A DNA stretch of 44,459 nucleotides from a virus (IMGVR_UViG_3300044858_002247:1-44459); one strand, 5' to 3'; counted from the stretch's first letter, positions 9,339-18,542 are shown. Notes: generated by a model not told the origin, from the letters alone. Program-made: numbers and translations.

Positions 9339-10226
9339 TTATCGGTTACGACGATTTTGTTGACGGAACTCACCACGAGCAGCGCCTTCAGAACCAAGTC
9401 CACCTTGACCAATTACACCATAGCCGCCACCAGTAGGCGACTGCATCCACGCAAGAATCTCGTTTTGTGTTGCGCCAACAGCAGGCCCACCACCAGCACC
9501 AGTAGCGCCACTGCCAGCGCCGCCGCCAGACCCGCCACCATAACCGCCGCCACCCATAGCGCGACGATTCTGCTGAAACTGCATAAGCATATTAGCAACA
9601 TCAAACGGATTAGGCGCAGCAGCACGACGCTGACCACGAAACTCAGCAAGCATACGAGCCAACTCCTGACGCTCCTGACGAGCCGCCTTACGCGCCTCAG
9701 CAGCACCCATAGTCAAGCCCTGACGCTGCTCAGCCAACTGACCCAAACGTTGCGTCTCCAAATCGGCAAACTGACCAGCAGCACCCGCCATAATAGCCTT
9801 AGACATAACATCACCACCAGCAGCACCCATACCACTAACAGTACCAGCAGCCTGAGCAACATCACCAGCGCCCTCAACACCAAGAGCGCCACCAATAGTA
9901 CCAACAATATCACTCACCCCACGAGCACCACGCGCCATATCCAAATTCTGAATAAAATTCGACACATTCTGCAAACCGCCCTGAAACGCGCCACTAACAG
10001 CCTCATTCGTAGGCACACCAGCCAACAATGCCTCATACGCCTTAACCGTAGGATCACCCTGACGACGCATACCAGCCAACTGACGACGCAAAGTACGAAT
10101 CATAGGCGTCAACTGATTCTGCTGACCACCAAGATAACGCTGAAACTGTGCCCTAGTAGGTGTAGTAAACGCATCCATCCAACTCATATCGCCCCCATCA
10201 GAGGGCCTATTATTCTCTCTAGCCAT
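9339..10226 (-). CDS. Internal virion protein, Ala/Gly-rich (295 aa)
   Basis: Residues 1-95 are polar, residues about 100-165 are small, hydrophobic and Gly/Ala-rich (possible membrane-active segment), and residues 170-215 form an Arg/Gln/Ala-rich helix. A Gly-rich linker (about 222-250) leads to a Gly/Arg-rich tail. Together with the genes on either side it forms a three-gene set like the ejection proteins of short-tailed phages. The start ATG follows AGGGGGTTAACTT. Function is inferred from composition and position. Confidence 0.6.
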   Translation of the reverse strand: MARENNRPSDGGDMSWMDAFTTPTRAQFQRYLGGQQNQLTPMIRTLRRQLAGMRRQGDPTVKAYEALLAGVPTNEAVSGAFQGGLQNVSNFIQNLDMARGARGVSDIVGTIGGALGVEGAGDVAQAAGTVSGMGAAGGDVMSKAIMAGAAGQFADLETQRLGQLAEQRQGLTMGAAEARKAARQERQELARMLAEFRGQRRAAAPNPFDVANMLMQFQQNRRAMGGGGYGGGSGGGAGSGATGAGGGPAVGATQNEILAWMQSPTGGGYGVIGQGGLGSEGAARGEFRQQNRRNR

Positions 10227-10237
10227 AAGTTAACCCC

Positions 10238-11014
10238 CTATTTCTTATACCAACCGGCACCAGCCGGTCCTTGAGGACGATACACCCACTGCACACCACC
10301 CTTACCAGTAAACGTCTGCCCCGGTTTCTTAGTCGGAACCTTACCAACAGGCTGGCCCTTAGTCTTAAACGCGCCACGATTAGCCTCGGGAAGGATCCCA
10401 CCGGCCTGATTAGCGCCACCAAAAACACTAGTAGGCGTAGAAGTAGCAGCCTCAGCGGCAGCCTCCTCCTCAGGAGTCTGAGGAAGAGTAGCAGCAGAAG
10501 CCCTAGCCGCCTCCTGTTGCGCCCTAGCCTGAGCCTCAGCAATCTGCAAACTTTGGAACGCTCCGCCAATAGGCGCAGTAGCCTCGCCAAGCCCAGCCAA
10601 GAACTCCGACCTAGCCTGCCCCAACTGTCCAGCAGTCTGAGCCTCAACAAGCGCCCTACGCTGAGCAGCCAAACCGCCGCCCTGAATACCAGAAGCACGA
10701 GCGCCCATAATAGCCTCCGCCTCCGCCGATGCACCACCACGCTGAATATCAGACAAAATACCAGTAGACCCAGCCGTTAAAGTACGCGCTAAGTTCTGCA
10801 ATTGCGCCTGATTAATACCACCAGTAGCCTTATCAAAAAGAGTATTAGGATCAAAAGCACGCTGAGCGCCCTCAACACTATACTCGCCGCCAACACCCGG
10901 AGCAGTAAAACCATACTGACGCAACAAAGCATTCTGAGTATTACGAGCCTGATTCAAAGCGTCCTGATATGCAACAGCCGCACTAGCAGCACTAGAAGTC
11001 AAATCAATAGCCAT
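10238..11014 (-). CDS. Internal virion protein, Ala/Gln-rich (258 aa)
   Basis: Almost entirely Ala/Gln/Glu-rich predicted helix up to about residue 195, then a Gly/Lys/Pro-rich tail. The C-terminal residues GGVQWVYRPQGPAGAGWYKK look like a small folded or capping element. The ATG shares a base with the upstream stop (TAATG), indicating coupling to the fibre gene. I interpret it as the smallest of three ejection-type proteins; an adaptor or fibre-associated role is not excluded. Confidence 0.6.
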   Translation of the reverse strand: MAIDLTSSAASAAVAYQDALNQARNTQNALLRQYGFTAPGVGGEYSVEGAQRAFDPNTLFDKATGGINQAQLQNLARTLTAGSTGILSDIQRGGASAEAEAIMGARASGIQGGGLAAQRRALVEAQTAGQLGQARSEFLAGLGEATAPIGGAFQSLQIAEAQARAQQEAARASAATLPQTPEEEAAAEAATSTPTSVFGGANQAGGILPEANRGAFKTKGQPVGKVPTKKPGQTFTGKGGVQWVYRPQGPAGAGWYKK

Positions 11015-11280
11015 TACGTACTCGCCTTCTTAATCCACTTAACAGTTCCCGGAGGAGTGCCAAGAGCAGTATTCATATCACTAAGCGTAGGAGTGGTAGA
11101 GGCACTTAACTCTTCCCAACCAGTAGGAACAGTCCCACTAGCCCAAAGCATAATCATACCGGGAACAGCAACCCGAGCATACAACTTATTATCAATATCA
11201 GTAATTAAAGAATTAATACTATTATAACCAGCAGTATCCGAACCGGATAACTGCAAAAACGCAAAATTACTCGTCGCCAT
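11014..11280 (-). CDS. Small tail-fibre protein with a tail-collar-like motif (88 aa)
   Basis: An 88-residue protein whose middle, PGMIMLWASGTVPTGWEEL, matches the PG...(x)PxGW core of phage tail-collar/fibre-tip domains. The start is strong: AAAGGAGGTGAGTC precedes the ATG. It sits between the receptor-binding fibre gene and the internal virion proteins and probably adds a short tip or collar to the tail fibre. Too short for a full collar domain. Confidence 0.65.
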   Translation of the reverse strand: MATSNFAFLQLSGSDTAGYNSINSLITDIDNKLYARVAVPGMIMLWASGTVPTGWEELSASTTPTLSDMNTALGTPPGTVKWIKKAST

Positions 11281-11292
11281 GACTCACCTCCT

Positions 11293-12510
11293 TTATAATT
11301 CGGCGCTTGCAGACCAAGCACCGTTTGTAACAGTCGCTGCCGTTAACGACGCTCTAGATGGCGAAAAACCACGTTCCGTTATAGGCGACGCGGATGGCGC
11401 ATAATCTGCAATTTTAGTAGTTGAATTATAATACTCCCAAGTACCAGCACTAGCAGTAATAGGATTATAAAAGGTTACAGTATGCGGAGCGCTAAGCATC
11501 ATAACCGGAAAACGTCTAAATTCACTATACGAATTTCCAACCGTTTGACCAACAATCCCTAACTCATTGCCAATTGATGACGTATTATTTCTAGGAGGCT
11601 CATTTAAAGGAAAACTACTACAAAAATATCGTTGACACTTAGCCAAGGTTATATTAAATGGCTCAAATTCATAATTAGTAGCAGCACTATTTTTCTCTAA
11701 TTGAACTCCAGTAACATACAAAAAATCGCCGACAGTTGTAGTAGTATCATCATTCCAAATAAACACAGCAACATTATTTGTGCTAGCCGTATCAAGCGAA
11801 GCACTTAAAGAATACCTGCCCCATGTACTAGTAACATTAAGATTACTAGGCGTATTTTCAGCAGTCCAACTACTAGCCAAAGTAGGGGTAGTGCCACTAG
11901 AATTCCATGTACTAACAACATCACTAGTAAGACTATTAGCAGTACCAGTCCAAGCAAGAATAACAGCCTTAACATTACTAATACTAGATCCCGTTGTCTT
12001 AGCCCAAAAAGATAAAACAACAGTATTATTCTTTAAATGTTGTATATTTTCATTTTCAATAAATTGAATAATTCCAAACTTTTTGTTTGCGGTTTCAACA
12101 TCTAATCCACAAGAATACTTAAAATTAGCAGGCGCATCAGTGGCTTGTGTAACATCAACAGCATCATTACCATCACTAAGAAGCGTCCAACGGTCTAATA
12201 CATATACGTCATCATTATTAATAAAAGTAGTTGTTGACGTAAAAGAAGAGCCTCTTTGTGAAATTACCATATTACCATTAATTATGGCGTTTCTATTAAT
12301 TTCTGGTCCAATATCACCTTGAGGCCCTTGTGCCCCTTGCGGTCCTTGTGCCCCTTGAGGTCCCTGAGCGCCTTGAGGTCCCTGAGCGCCCTGAGGGCCG
12401 GTCGCAGGAATAGTCTCCCAAACACCCAAAGTATTATCCCAAGCCCAAGTAATACTACCAACAGTATAAGTATCCCCATCATTAGGATTATTAGGAAAAT
12501 CAATGGCCAT
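11293..12510 (-). CDS. Tail fibre / receptor-binding protein with short collagen stalk (405 aa)
   Basis: Residues 1-36 form a small N-terminal module that ends in a W...W...WE pattern. It is followed by 11 Gly-X-Y triplets (about 38-70) and then a domain beginning NRNAIINGNMVISQRG. The Ser/Thr/Asn-rich C-terminal region, with the FWAKTT and VTGVQLEKNSAATNYEFEP blocks, resembles the beta-jelly-roll receptor-binding domain common at the tips of phage fibres. It presumably binds a cell-surface glycan. The neighbour at 12517-13365 carries a much longer collagen stretch of the same composition. Confidence 0.75.
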   Translation of the reverse strand: MAIDFPNNPNDGDTYTVGSITWAWDNTLGVWETIPATGPQGAQGPQGAQGPQGAQGPQGAQGPQGDIGPEINRNAIINGNMVISQRGSSFTSTTTFINNDDVYVLDRWTLLSDGNDAVDVTQATDAPANFKYSCGLDVETANKKFGIIQFIENENIQHLKNNTVVLSFWAKTTGSSISNVKAVILAWTGTANSLTSDVVSTWNSSGTTPTLASSWTAENTPSNLNVTSTWGRYSLSASLDTASTNNVAVFIWNDDTTTTVGDFLYVTGVQLEKNSAATNYEFEPFNITLAKCQRYFCSSFPLNEPPRNNTSSIGNELGIVGQTVGNSYSEFRRFPVMMLSAPHTVTFYNPITASAGTWEYYNSTTKIADYAPSASPITERGFSPSRASLTAATVTNGAWSASAEL

Positions 12511-12516
12511 AAAACA

Positions 12517-13365
12517 TCACCCCCATACCGGCGTAGACTGAAAAGGATTACCAAACTGAATCCACTGCGAACTATTAGCATCAGTATAATACAAATACAA
12601 ACTACCATCAGTAGAATTAAACCAAGCATCACCATTATTAGGAGTTGAAGGCTTAGTATCGCTTACAATAAAACGTCCTTCTATTCCTTGTGGTCCTTGA
12701 GTGCCTTGCGGTCCTTGCGTTCCTTGAGCGCCTTGTGCCCCCTGAGGTCCCGTTAACCCTTGTGGCCCGGTAGCGCCTTGAAAACCTTGAGGTCCTTGTG
12801 CTCCTGTATTGCCTTGCGCTCCTTGAGCGCCTTGAGGACCCGTGTCTCCCTGTGGGCCTTGACTACCCGTAACGCCCTGCGCGCCCTGAGGGCCTTGAGG
12901 ACCAGTATTGCCTTGAAAACCTTGGGGACCTTGCGGGCCTTGAGAACCAGTAGGCCCTTGAGCGCCCTGAGCGCCTTGCGCACCAGTAGCCCCCTGTGAT
13001 CCCTGCGCACCAGTATTGCCCTGAAAACCCTGAGGGCCTTGCGTACCCTGCGGACCCTGCACACCCTGCGGGCCCTGCGTTCCCTGAAAACCCTGAGGCC
13101 CCTGCGCGCCTTGTGCGCCCTGACTACCCTGTGCTCCTTGAACTCCTTGAGGGCCTTGGCTGCCCTGCGCCCCTTGAAACCCCTGAGCACCCTGCGGGCC
13201 CTGCGGACCCTCAGGCAAACTAAAATCAAGAAGATCAACATCCATCAAACTATACGTAGAATCAATATACTCAGCCAACTCTTCAATACGCTGAGCAACA
13301 AGAGACAGACTATCATCCCCATTAGGATAAGGGAAACCATACTTTGTAGTATAACTAACAGACAT
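12517..13365 (-). CDS. Collagen-like tail fibre protein (282 aa)
   Basis: An N-terminal module of about 50 residues ([19 protein letters not shown]...) leads into 59 uninterrupted Gly-X-Y triplets, mostly [12 protein letters not shown] and GTQ with occasional GNT, GAT and GDT. A C-terminal module of about 50 residues follows ([19 protein letters not shown]...) with the aromatic pattern of a trimerising, carbohydrate-binding-like tip. Such proteins form trimeric collagen helices as fibre shafts. Proline occurs at X, and Y is mostly Gln rather than Pro, as in other bacterial and phage collagens. The start ATG follows AGGGGGTGATTT. Confidence 0.85.
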   Translation of the reverse strand: MSVSYTTKYGFPYPNGDDSLSLVAQRIEELAEYIDSTYSLMDVDLLDFSLPEGPQGPQGAQGFQGAQGSQGPQGVQGAQGSQGAQGAQGPQGFQGTQGPQGVQGPQGTQGPQGFQGNTGAQGSQGATGAQGAQGAQGPTGSQGPQGPQGFQGNTGPQGPQGAQGVTGSQGPQGDTGPQGAQGAQGNTGAQGPQGFQGATGPQGLTGPQGAQGAQGTQGPQGTQGPQGIEGRFIVSDTKPSTPNNGDAWFNSTDGSLYLYYTDANSSQWIQFGNPFQSTPVWG

Positions 13366-13368
13366 AAA

Positions 13369-13566
13369 TCACCCCCTAAAGACAGCCTGTTCAAGCCGAT
13401 CCAAACGCTCAGCATCAGTACCCGTACTAGGCTCAACATAAGCCGTAGACGTACGATCAAACAACACTTGCTTAGCATACGAGTTAATCTCATTACGAAT
13501 CAACTCAACAATATAACGCTCAAACGCTTGCTGACCAGCACTAGTAGTTAAATCAAAATTACGCAT
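13369..13566 (-). CDS. Small helical virion-associated protein (65 aa)
   Basis: A 65-residue, mostly helical protein with a Leu-containing C-terminal heptad stretch (AERLDRLEQAVF). It lies between the nozzle and collagen-fibre genes with gaps of only a few bases. It may be a fibre adaptor or trimerising piece; I do not recognise a family. Confidence 0.65.
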   Translation of the reverse strand: MRNFDLTTSAGQQAFERYIVELIRNEINSYAKQVLFDRTSTAYVEPSTGTDAERLDRLEQAVFRG

Positions 13567-13568
13567 AA

Positions 13569-16469
13569 CTAAACCCTACTCGCGCGCATCGGCTTAAACC
13601 CAATATTCCAAGCATCAAGCATAATCGTATGCGGACGCTGAGGATCCTGATAATTAGCAGGCCGATACTTATTCATCTGATACAACCTAAAACCAACAGA
13701 CGGATAACGCCAACTAATCTTTTTCTTACGACGAGTAAACTCAGCATCACTCACCTCATACCAAGAACTATCAAACGCCTCAACATTCTGCCACGTAGAA
13801 CGATTAGGAGACAATAACTTAGGAAGAACAATACGCTCAAACTCATCCCAAGAATAACCAGCCTCACCAAACAACTCCCAATTCTTATGCTGCTTCTTTG
13901 TCACATCAATACGATCATTATCCTCCATATCAACAACGTCCATACGCAAACCACCATCAAGAAGATAAAGATTAAGCATAATCTGACGGAACCACTTACG
14001 AAGAACAGGATCACCAACAGTAAAATGCTTTGTCTGCAAATAAAAATCAGGCCCCTTAATATACGTCACAGACTCCTTGCCAGTATTCTCAATTAATTCA
14101 GCATCAATGCTCTCATCCTGCTCATTTGATGTTTCAAGAATCGTATCCACATCAATCACACGAGGATACACACCAGCAGAAACACCACTAGGATTAACAA
14201 CATTAACACCCATAACAGCCTTAATACCACTAATAGAATCAATCTTCGTAGCACCACGAAAACCAAAATTACTCAAAGTAGTAACCGCATTCGTAGGCAA
14301 ATAAATAGCAAACGTAATACCTTCAGACTTCTGAGCAGGGCCCCACACAAACTGAGTACCAACATTACCCCACTTAAACGGCGTACCCGGACTACCCCAC
14401 AAAGGCACAATCTTCGTGCTATTAGCAGCAGTAGCCTCGTACATCGTAATATAATCCCAATACACAGGAACATTATTTTCAACAAGAAAATCATCCGGCG
14501 TAAAATCAGGATCCCAATCATCCGCCTGAAAATCAGCAATAGCAGGCGTACTTGTAATACCCTCAGCATATACCGGCTCATAACGACTAGGCTTAAAAAC
14601 ACTATCAAACGCATTAAAATGCACAAACAAATAATCCTTATGCAAAAACGAGTAAATACGATCAGTATTCACATCAAAGGTACGCACACTATCAGTATAA
14701 TACACACCAAGATTAGACTCTGTAAGATTACGAACACTAGCCCCATCATAAAACATAATACCAATACGACTAGCCCAGAACACGCCACCACCATACTCAA
14801 CAATACTCATAGAAGATAAGCAACCCTCAGGATACAACTCTTCTAACGAGAAATTAGCACGATAATTACCACGAATAATATACGTCTTATCAGCAGTAAA
14901 CACAACAAGCCCAGCGGTGCTCGTAGCCATACCACGCAACTCACTAACACCCGGAATCAAAATAGAATCCGCCGCATCCTTAGACAAGTCAACCGCCTCA
15001 GCATGATGATATGCGCTAAACACAACACGATTCTGATCCGTAGTATTACCCGCATTACCATACCATTGATACCCAGCATACGTAGTATTAAAAATACCAG
15101 CAAACTTCGTAGGATCAGCATTACCAATAGTAGCAGAAGGCACAGCCTGATAAGGCCAACAAACATACTCGTCCGCCCGAAGAACAACATCAGCCTCATT
15201 CGTATGATGATCCCCATCAAGAGTAATAGTAGTATTATCAGAAGCAGTAGCAATATCACCAATCCACTCATTATCACTAGCCCTATAAATACCCCACTTT
15301 AAACCACTAGTGACACCAGCAAGATCCGCCGATTGGAAATGCCCCTCACCCTCAGTACCAATAGCACCACTAACAACACTCGTACCAGTAGCAGAAGCAC
15401 GAGTAATAAGACCACGACCATGCACATGAATATACGGACGCACATTCCTAAACTTAATCTTAACACCAAGAAGCCGCTCATTAGGACTAGAACCAGTCAC
15501 ACTAGAACCCATATTCACCACCGACTGATCGTAACGCCAACGAATAGCATCCTTCTCAAGAGTAATCTCAGTATCCTCAACCGCCGTAACCATACCCGTA
15601 TAATAATCACTAGACGAATACTCAACAAGCACAAACATACCCGGAGTCAACTCACTCGTCTTAAACTTCTCCGTAACAGTACCAGTATCAGCACCACTAG
15701 GAACATTAGCACCAGCAAACGAATACACAACCGTAGTAGCCGTAACACTAGTAACAGTAAACGTCCCATCAAAATTAGCATCACCCATATCAACCACAAT
15801 ACTATCACCCTGAGCAATAGTATGCGAAGCAAACGTAAGCGTAACAACACCACTCGTCTTAGCAGAATTCGTCACCGTAAACTGCGGAGCATAAATCTTA
15901 TTCGTAAACGTACGATGCTTAGTATTACTCGTATGCTTACAACCAAATCGCGTATTCTCAACAGTCTGCTCAACACCGGCACCACCATACCAATAATACT
16001 GAAAATACTCATTAGCAGATGCAGCAGGCTTATACGACTCCAAAAATGATAACCACATACCACCATTACTAGCCTGCTTAGCATCATAAATAGTATCACG
16101 AGGAATACTAACAAGAGTAGAAGAACCCGTATTACGAAACCGCTCATTATAAAGCAAAAATCGCGTAGCCAAAGGAGAATCAGTAGACAAAATTAGGCCC
16201 GTAATCCTATCACCATTAGGATTAAGAGTAGACACAAGCGACACAACACGCTCATTAACCGTGCTAGGATACGTCACAACAGGAACATCCGCATTATTAT
16301 ACAACTCAAACAACGCAAACGGCGCGCGACGCCGCAAATAACCAACACGATCAAACAACACATCCTGCGCCCAACGCACAAACGACTCAGGAATAAACGA
16401 GCCGGGAGCAGCCTGATTCAAACCATCCGGCGCACCAACCTGATTAACAAAAGTCAACGACAAGGCCAC
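13569..16469 (-). CDS. Tail nozzle-like protein (966 aa)
   Basis: A long beta-rich protein. The N-terminus (GAPDGLNQAAPGSFIPESFVRWAQDVLFD) and the region near residues 500-570 with GLVVFTADKTYIIRG and GGVFWASRIGIMFYDG look like the propeller-type tail proteins that form the nozzle of short tails (P22 gp10 and T7 gp12 role). An Ig-like or beta-sandwich insert lies about residues 200-270. It directly follows the adaptor gene, as expected for a tail assembled below the portal. The GTG start lies six bases after GGAGG. The assignment rests on pattern and gene order. Confidence 0.75.
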   Translation of the reverse strand: MALSLTFVNQVGAPDGLNQAAPGSFIPESFVRWAQDVLFDRVGYLRRRAPFALFELYNNADVPVVTYPSTVNERVVSLVSTLNPNGDRITGLILSTDSPLATRFLLYNERFRNTGSSTLVSIPRDTIYDAKQASNGGMWLSFLESYKPAASANEYFQYYWYGGAGVEQTVENTRFGCKHTSNTKHRTFTNKIYAPQFTVTNSAKTSGVVTLTFASHTIAQGDSIVVDMGDANFDGTFTVTSVTATTVVYSFAGANVPSGADTGTVTEKFKTSELTPGMFVLVEYSSSDYYTGMVTAVEDTEITLEKDAIRWRYDQSVVNMGSSVTGSSPNERLLGVKIKFRNVRPYIHVHGRGLITRASATGTSVVSGAIGTEGEGHFQSADLAGVTSGLKWGIYRASDNEWIGDIATASDNTTITLDGDHHTNEADVVLRADEYVCWPYQAVPSATIGNADPTKFAGIFNTTYAGYQWYGNAGNTTDQNRVVFSAYHHAEAVDLSKDAADSILIPGVSELRGMATSTAGLVVFTADKTYIIRGNYRANFSLEELYPEGCLSSMSIVEYGGGVFWASRIGIMFYDGASVRNLTESNLGVYYTDSVRTFDVNTDRIYSFLHKDYLFVHFNAFDSVFKPSRYEPVYAEGITSTPAIADFQADDWDPDFTPDDFLVENNVPVYWDYITMYEATAANSTKIVPLWGSPGTPFKWGNVGTQFVWGPAQKSEGITFAIYLPTNAVTTLSNFGFRGATKIDSISGIKAVMGVNVVNPSGVSAGVYPRVIDVDTILETSNEQDESIDAELIENTGKESVTYIKGPDFYLQTKHFTVGDPVLRKWFRQIMLNLYLLDGGLRMDVVDMEDNDRIDVTKKQHKNWELFGEAGYSWDEFERIVLPKLLSPNRSTWQNVEAFDSSWYEVSDAEFTRRKKKISWRYPSVGFRLYQMNKYRPANYQDPQRPHTIMLDAWNIGFKPMRASRV

Positions 16470-16482
16470 TCACCCCCTCCGA

Positions 16483-17199
16483 TTAATAAGCCCAATCATA
16501 CGAATCCGAAAGCGTATGAATCGTATCCGTACGATCATACTGATTCATCCAAACATCATTCCTCATCTGCTGATAACGCGACTCAAACAAATTCTGAAAC
16601 ACCGCAGCCTGCGGATCATCATTAACAAGAAACGCCTTCACAAGAGCACCATACACAATAACACTATGATGCCGAGCAGGAATAAAATACGTATTAGAAT
16701 CTGAAGCACTACCAGTATCAGTAGCCGCCACAGGCAACTGAAGAAAATACAAACGATACGTTGTATCACTTGAAGCAGCAGGATACAAAAACATATCATC
16801 ACCAACAAAATAATAACGCGAAGGCGTACTAGTATCATTAGACAACCGATAATTCTTCTCAACAACGTCACCGCGCTCCGGCAACATAACAATATCATTA
16901 GAATGATCCACAAACGACAACACACTATTCATCTTGTACTCAGTAAAAGGAATAAGAACAGGATTAGTCAACGAATTATCCAACTTATTATTATCCGTCC
17001 TCACTTTAAAAGAAGAACCACTAGTAATTTGCGACACACCATTAGGGATAATAAACTGCACAACCTTTTCTAAAAACGGCCAAGGCTCGCGCGTAACAAT
17101 ATCAAAATAAGACTCATTCAAAAGCGTCAACTTCTGAGCATCCTCAAAATCCTCAAAACCATACAACTCCATCTCATCATACATTTCATCAAGCGTCAC
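16483..17199 (-). CDS. Head-tail adaptor, P22 gp4-like (238 aa)
   Basis: The start MTLDEMYDEMELYGF and the block LLNESYFDIVTREPWPFLEK are typical of adaptors that sit under the portal, where a helical N-terminus is followed by a conserved WPFLE-like segment. The C-terminal part is beta-rich and then helical (AVFQNLFESRYQQMRNDV). I chose the GTG at 17199 because GGGGGGTGA then has a six-base spacing; the GTG nine bases upstream lies inside that site. It sits between the small basic protein genes and the nozzle gene. Confidence 0.75.
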   Translation of the reverse strand: MTLDEMYDEMELYGFEDFEDAQKLTLLNESYFDIVTREPWPFLEKVVQFIIPNGVSQITSGSSFKVRTDNNKLDNSLTNPVLIPFTEYKMNSVLSFVDHSNDIVMLPERGDVVEKNYRLSNDTSTPSRYYFVGDDMFLYPAASSDTTYRLYFLQLPVAATDTGSASDSNTYFIPARHHSVIVYGALVKAFLVNDDPQAAVFQNLFESRYQQMRNDVWMNQYDRTDTIHTLSDSYDWAY

Positions 17200-17626
17200 T
17201 CGCCTCACCCCCCTTTGGAATACTCTTAGAAATAAATTCTTTAATTACAGGAGACTTACCATTTTTACGAAGAAAATGCTCAACAACCTCCACCGACTCG
17301 TCCCGAGCCTCATCAGCATTACTAACAAACTTCTTACGATAATCCTCTTGAGATTTTAAAATACCATTATAAATTTTCTCGCCATTCTTAAGCGTATCGC
17401 CCTTCTTTAACCGCTCAAGAATAACATTAACAGGCGGCGTAGTAGCGCCAAAACCCAAAACAGGAAAAGGAGGCTCACCAAAAGGCATTTTAATATACAC
17501 GCACCAATCACCAGTAACCGCATTACGAGCAAAAAACAAACGCTCATCATACTCTTTAACTGCACGATCAATGCGAATCTGTTCCCACGTTAATTCTCCC
17601 CTACCGGGAATATAAATGCTACTCAT
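17189..17626 (-). CDS. Hypothetical late protein (145 aa)
   Basis: Not recognised. The N-terminal half contains MPFGEPPFPVLGFG, a Pro-rich loop, and the C-terminal half is a charged helix (EDYRKKFVSNADEARDESV). The ATG at 17626 overlaps the upstream stop as TAATG; a start 12 bases upstream is possible but less likely. Its end overlaps the adaptor start by 11 bases. The position between capsid and adaptor genes suggests a head-completion or small virion protein. Confidence 0.7.
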   Translation of the reverse strand: MSSIYIPGRGELTWEQIRIDRAVKEYDERLFFARNAVTGDWCVYIKMPFGEPPFPVLGFGATTPPVNVILERLKKGDTLKNGEKIYNGILKSQEDYRKKFVSNADEARDESVEVVEHFLRKNGKSPVIKEFISKSIPKGGEASDA

Positions 17627-17904
17627 TAACAATCCCACGCCCTTAAACTCTTATTAATACGACTATTCGGATCATTAGCAGTCTTAGCACTAGTCAACTT
17701 AGCCTTCATACCCCTCATCCGCGCACAAAACGACCTGCGTCGTGCAGCAGCCTTAGGAGACTTCTTCGCCTGAGCCATCTTCACAGGAGGCTTCAAACCC
17801 GGCTTCCCCGGATTAGCACGATTATACGAAGCCCTACCAGCCGCATTCAAACCACCCTTAGGATTCTTACCAGCCTTACGCTGCCAAGCCGGAGACTTAG
17901 CCAT
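17626..17904 (-). CDS. Small basic protein, DUF6321-like (92 aa)
   Basis: A basic, Gly/Lys/Arg-rich N-terminus (WQRKAGKNPKGGLNAAGRAS) and a conserved-looking C-terminal block, RRSFCARMRGMKAKLTSAK, that ends SRINKSLRAWDC. I associate this pattern with a small family widespread in environmental phages (DUF6321 from memory). Function unknown. The strong site GTAGGGGGTGAGTT precedes the ATG and lies at the end of the 20-aa ORF upstream. Two cysteines, one exactly C-terminal, could bind metal. Confidence 0.75.
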   Translation of the reverse strand: MAKSPAWQRKAGKNPKGGLNAAGRASYNRANPGKPGLKPPVKMAQAKKSPKAAARRRSFCARMRGMKAKLTSAKTANDPNSRINKSLRAWDC

Positions 17905-17907
17905 AAC

Positions 17908-17970
17908 TCACCCCCTACGACGACGATAAAACCACTTCAACTTATACTTCCAATGAGCAAAACCACTCAT
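17908..17970 (-). CDS. Possible 20-aa basic peptide
   Basis: A 20-codon ORF reading MSGFAHWKYKLKWFYRRRRG. Its ATG shares a base with the upstream stop (TGATG), and its own stop lies within the ribosome binding site of the next gene (AGGGGGTGA). No gap remains in the gene chain if it is translated. It may be a genuine micro-protein (very basic and aromatic) or serve only to keep ribosomes moving between flanking genes. Too short to judge by composition alone. Confidence 0.45.
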   Translation of the reverse strand: MSGFAHWKYKLKWFYRRRRG

Positions 17971-18089
17971 CACTTACCCCGCTTCATCTTATTTAACGTG
18001 GCATTAGCAATAGCATAAACCTTACCCTTAGGCCACGACGGATTCTGCCGCTCAAGAGCAGAAACAATCTCCTCCAGTTTCTTAGGCAT
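17970..18089 (-). CDS. Small protein (39 aa)
   Basis: A 39-residue protein, PKKLEEIVSALERQNPSWPK followed by GKVYAIANATLNKMKRGK. The NPxW...KVYAIAxATxNK pattern recurs in many small phage proteins and domains of unknown function. The start is well supported by GGGGAGGGTGAT before the ATG. It is coupled to the 20-aa ORF by a one-base overlap. Confidence 0.7.
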   Translation of the reverse strand: MPKKLEEIVSALERQNPSWPKGKVYAIANATLNKMKRGK

Positions 18090-18090
18090 A

Positions 18091-18486
18091 TCACCCTCCC
18101 CTAGCAGCCTTACCAGCCGCCTTAGCAGCCCTAGTATTAGCCACAAATTGACGACCAGCACGATCACCAGCCAACTTCTTACGATTAGTAGCCGCCTTCT
18201 CAGCAGGCGACAAACGCTTCCACGCAGCATCAGGCAAATACCTTACCGTACCACCCTTACGCTTAGCAGGCTTACCATCACTAGTACGCCACTTCTCACG
18301 AGTCCACTTAGACAAACTTTCCTGAGCCTTAGTCTTAGAACCCGAATAACCACCGCCAGCCTTCTTATACCTAAGAGTCGCTAACTGTGCCTTACGCGCA
18401 CTCCACTCACCCGGATCACCGCCTTTAGAACCCGCCTTAACACTAGCAACAATACGTTTCCACAATTTTTCATTAGTTCGCGCCAC
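18091..18486 (-). CDS. Basic protein, DUF5872-like (131 aa)
   Basis: A highly basic protein with the segments NEKLWKRIVASVKAGSKGG, WSARKAQLATLRYKKAGGGY, LSKWTREKWRTSDGKPAKRK and RYLPDAAWKRLSPAEKAATN. I associate this pattern with DUF5872, common in environmental phages and large DNA viruses; function unknown. The GTG at 18486 is preferred because AGGAGGTGACT then gives normal spacing; the GTG two codons upstream overlaps that site. It lies just after the capsid gene and the hairpin at 18511-18538. Confidence 0.75.
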   Translation of the reverse strand: MARTNEKLWKRIVASVKAGSKGGDPGEWSARKAQLATLRYKKAGGGYSGSKTKAQESLSKWTREKWRTSDGKPAKRKGGTVRYLPDAAWKRLSPAEKAATNRKKLAGDRAGRQFVANTRAAKAAGKAARGG

Positions 18487-18510
18487 AGTCACCTCCTCTT
18501 TTATGTAAGA

Positions 18511-18538
18511 ATAGGGAGGGGCCGAAGCCCCTCCCTAT
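18511..18538 (-). terminator. Hairpin downstream of the major capsid gene
   Basis: A 12-bp G+C-rich stem (ATAGGGAGGGGC) with a TTCG tetraloop on the minus strand, four bases past the capsid stop. The following bases (TCTTACATAAAA) are only moderately U-rich, so it is probably a partial terminator or 3'-end stabiliser that lets capsid mRNA accumulate above downstream messages. Confidence 0.75.
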
Positions 18539-18542
18539 CATA

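Noticed and set aside
12319-13250. DNA satellite or regulatory repeat
   Set aside because: The repeats are the coding sequence for Gly-X-Y collagen triplets.
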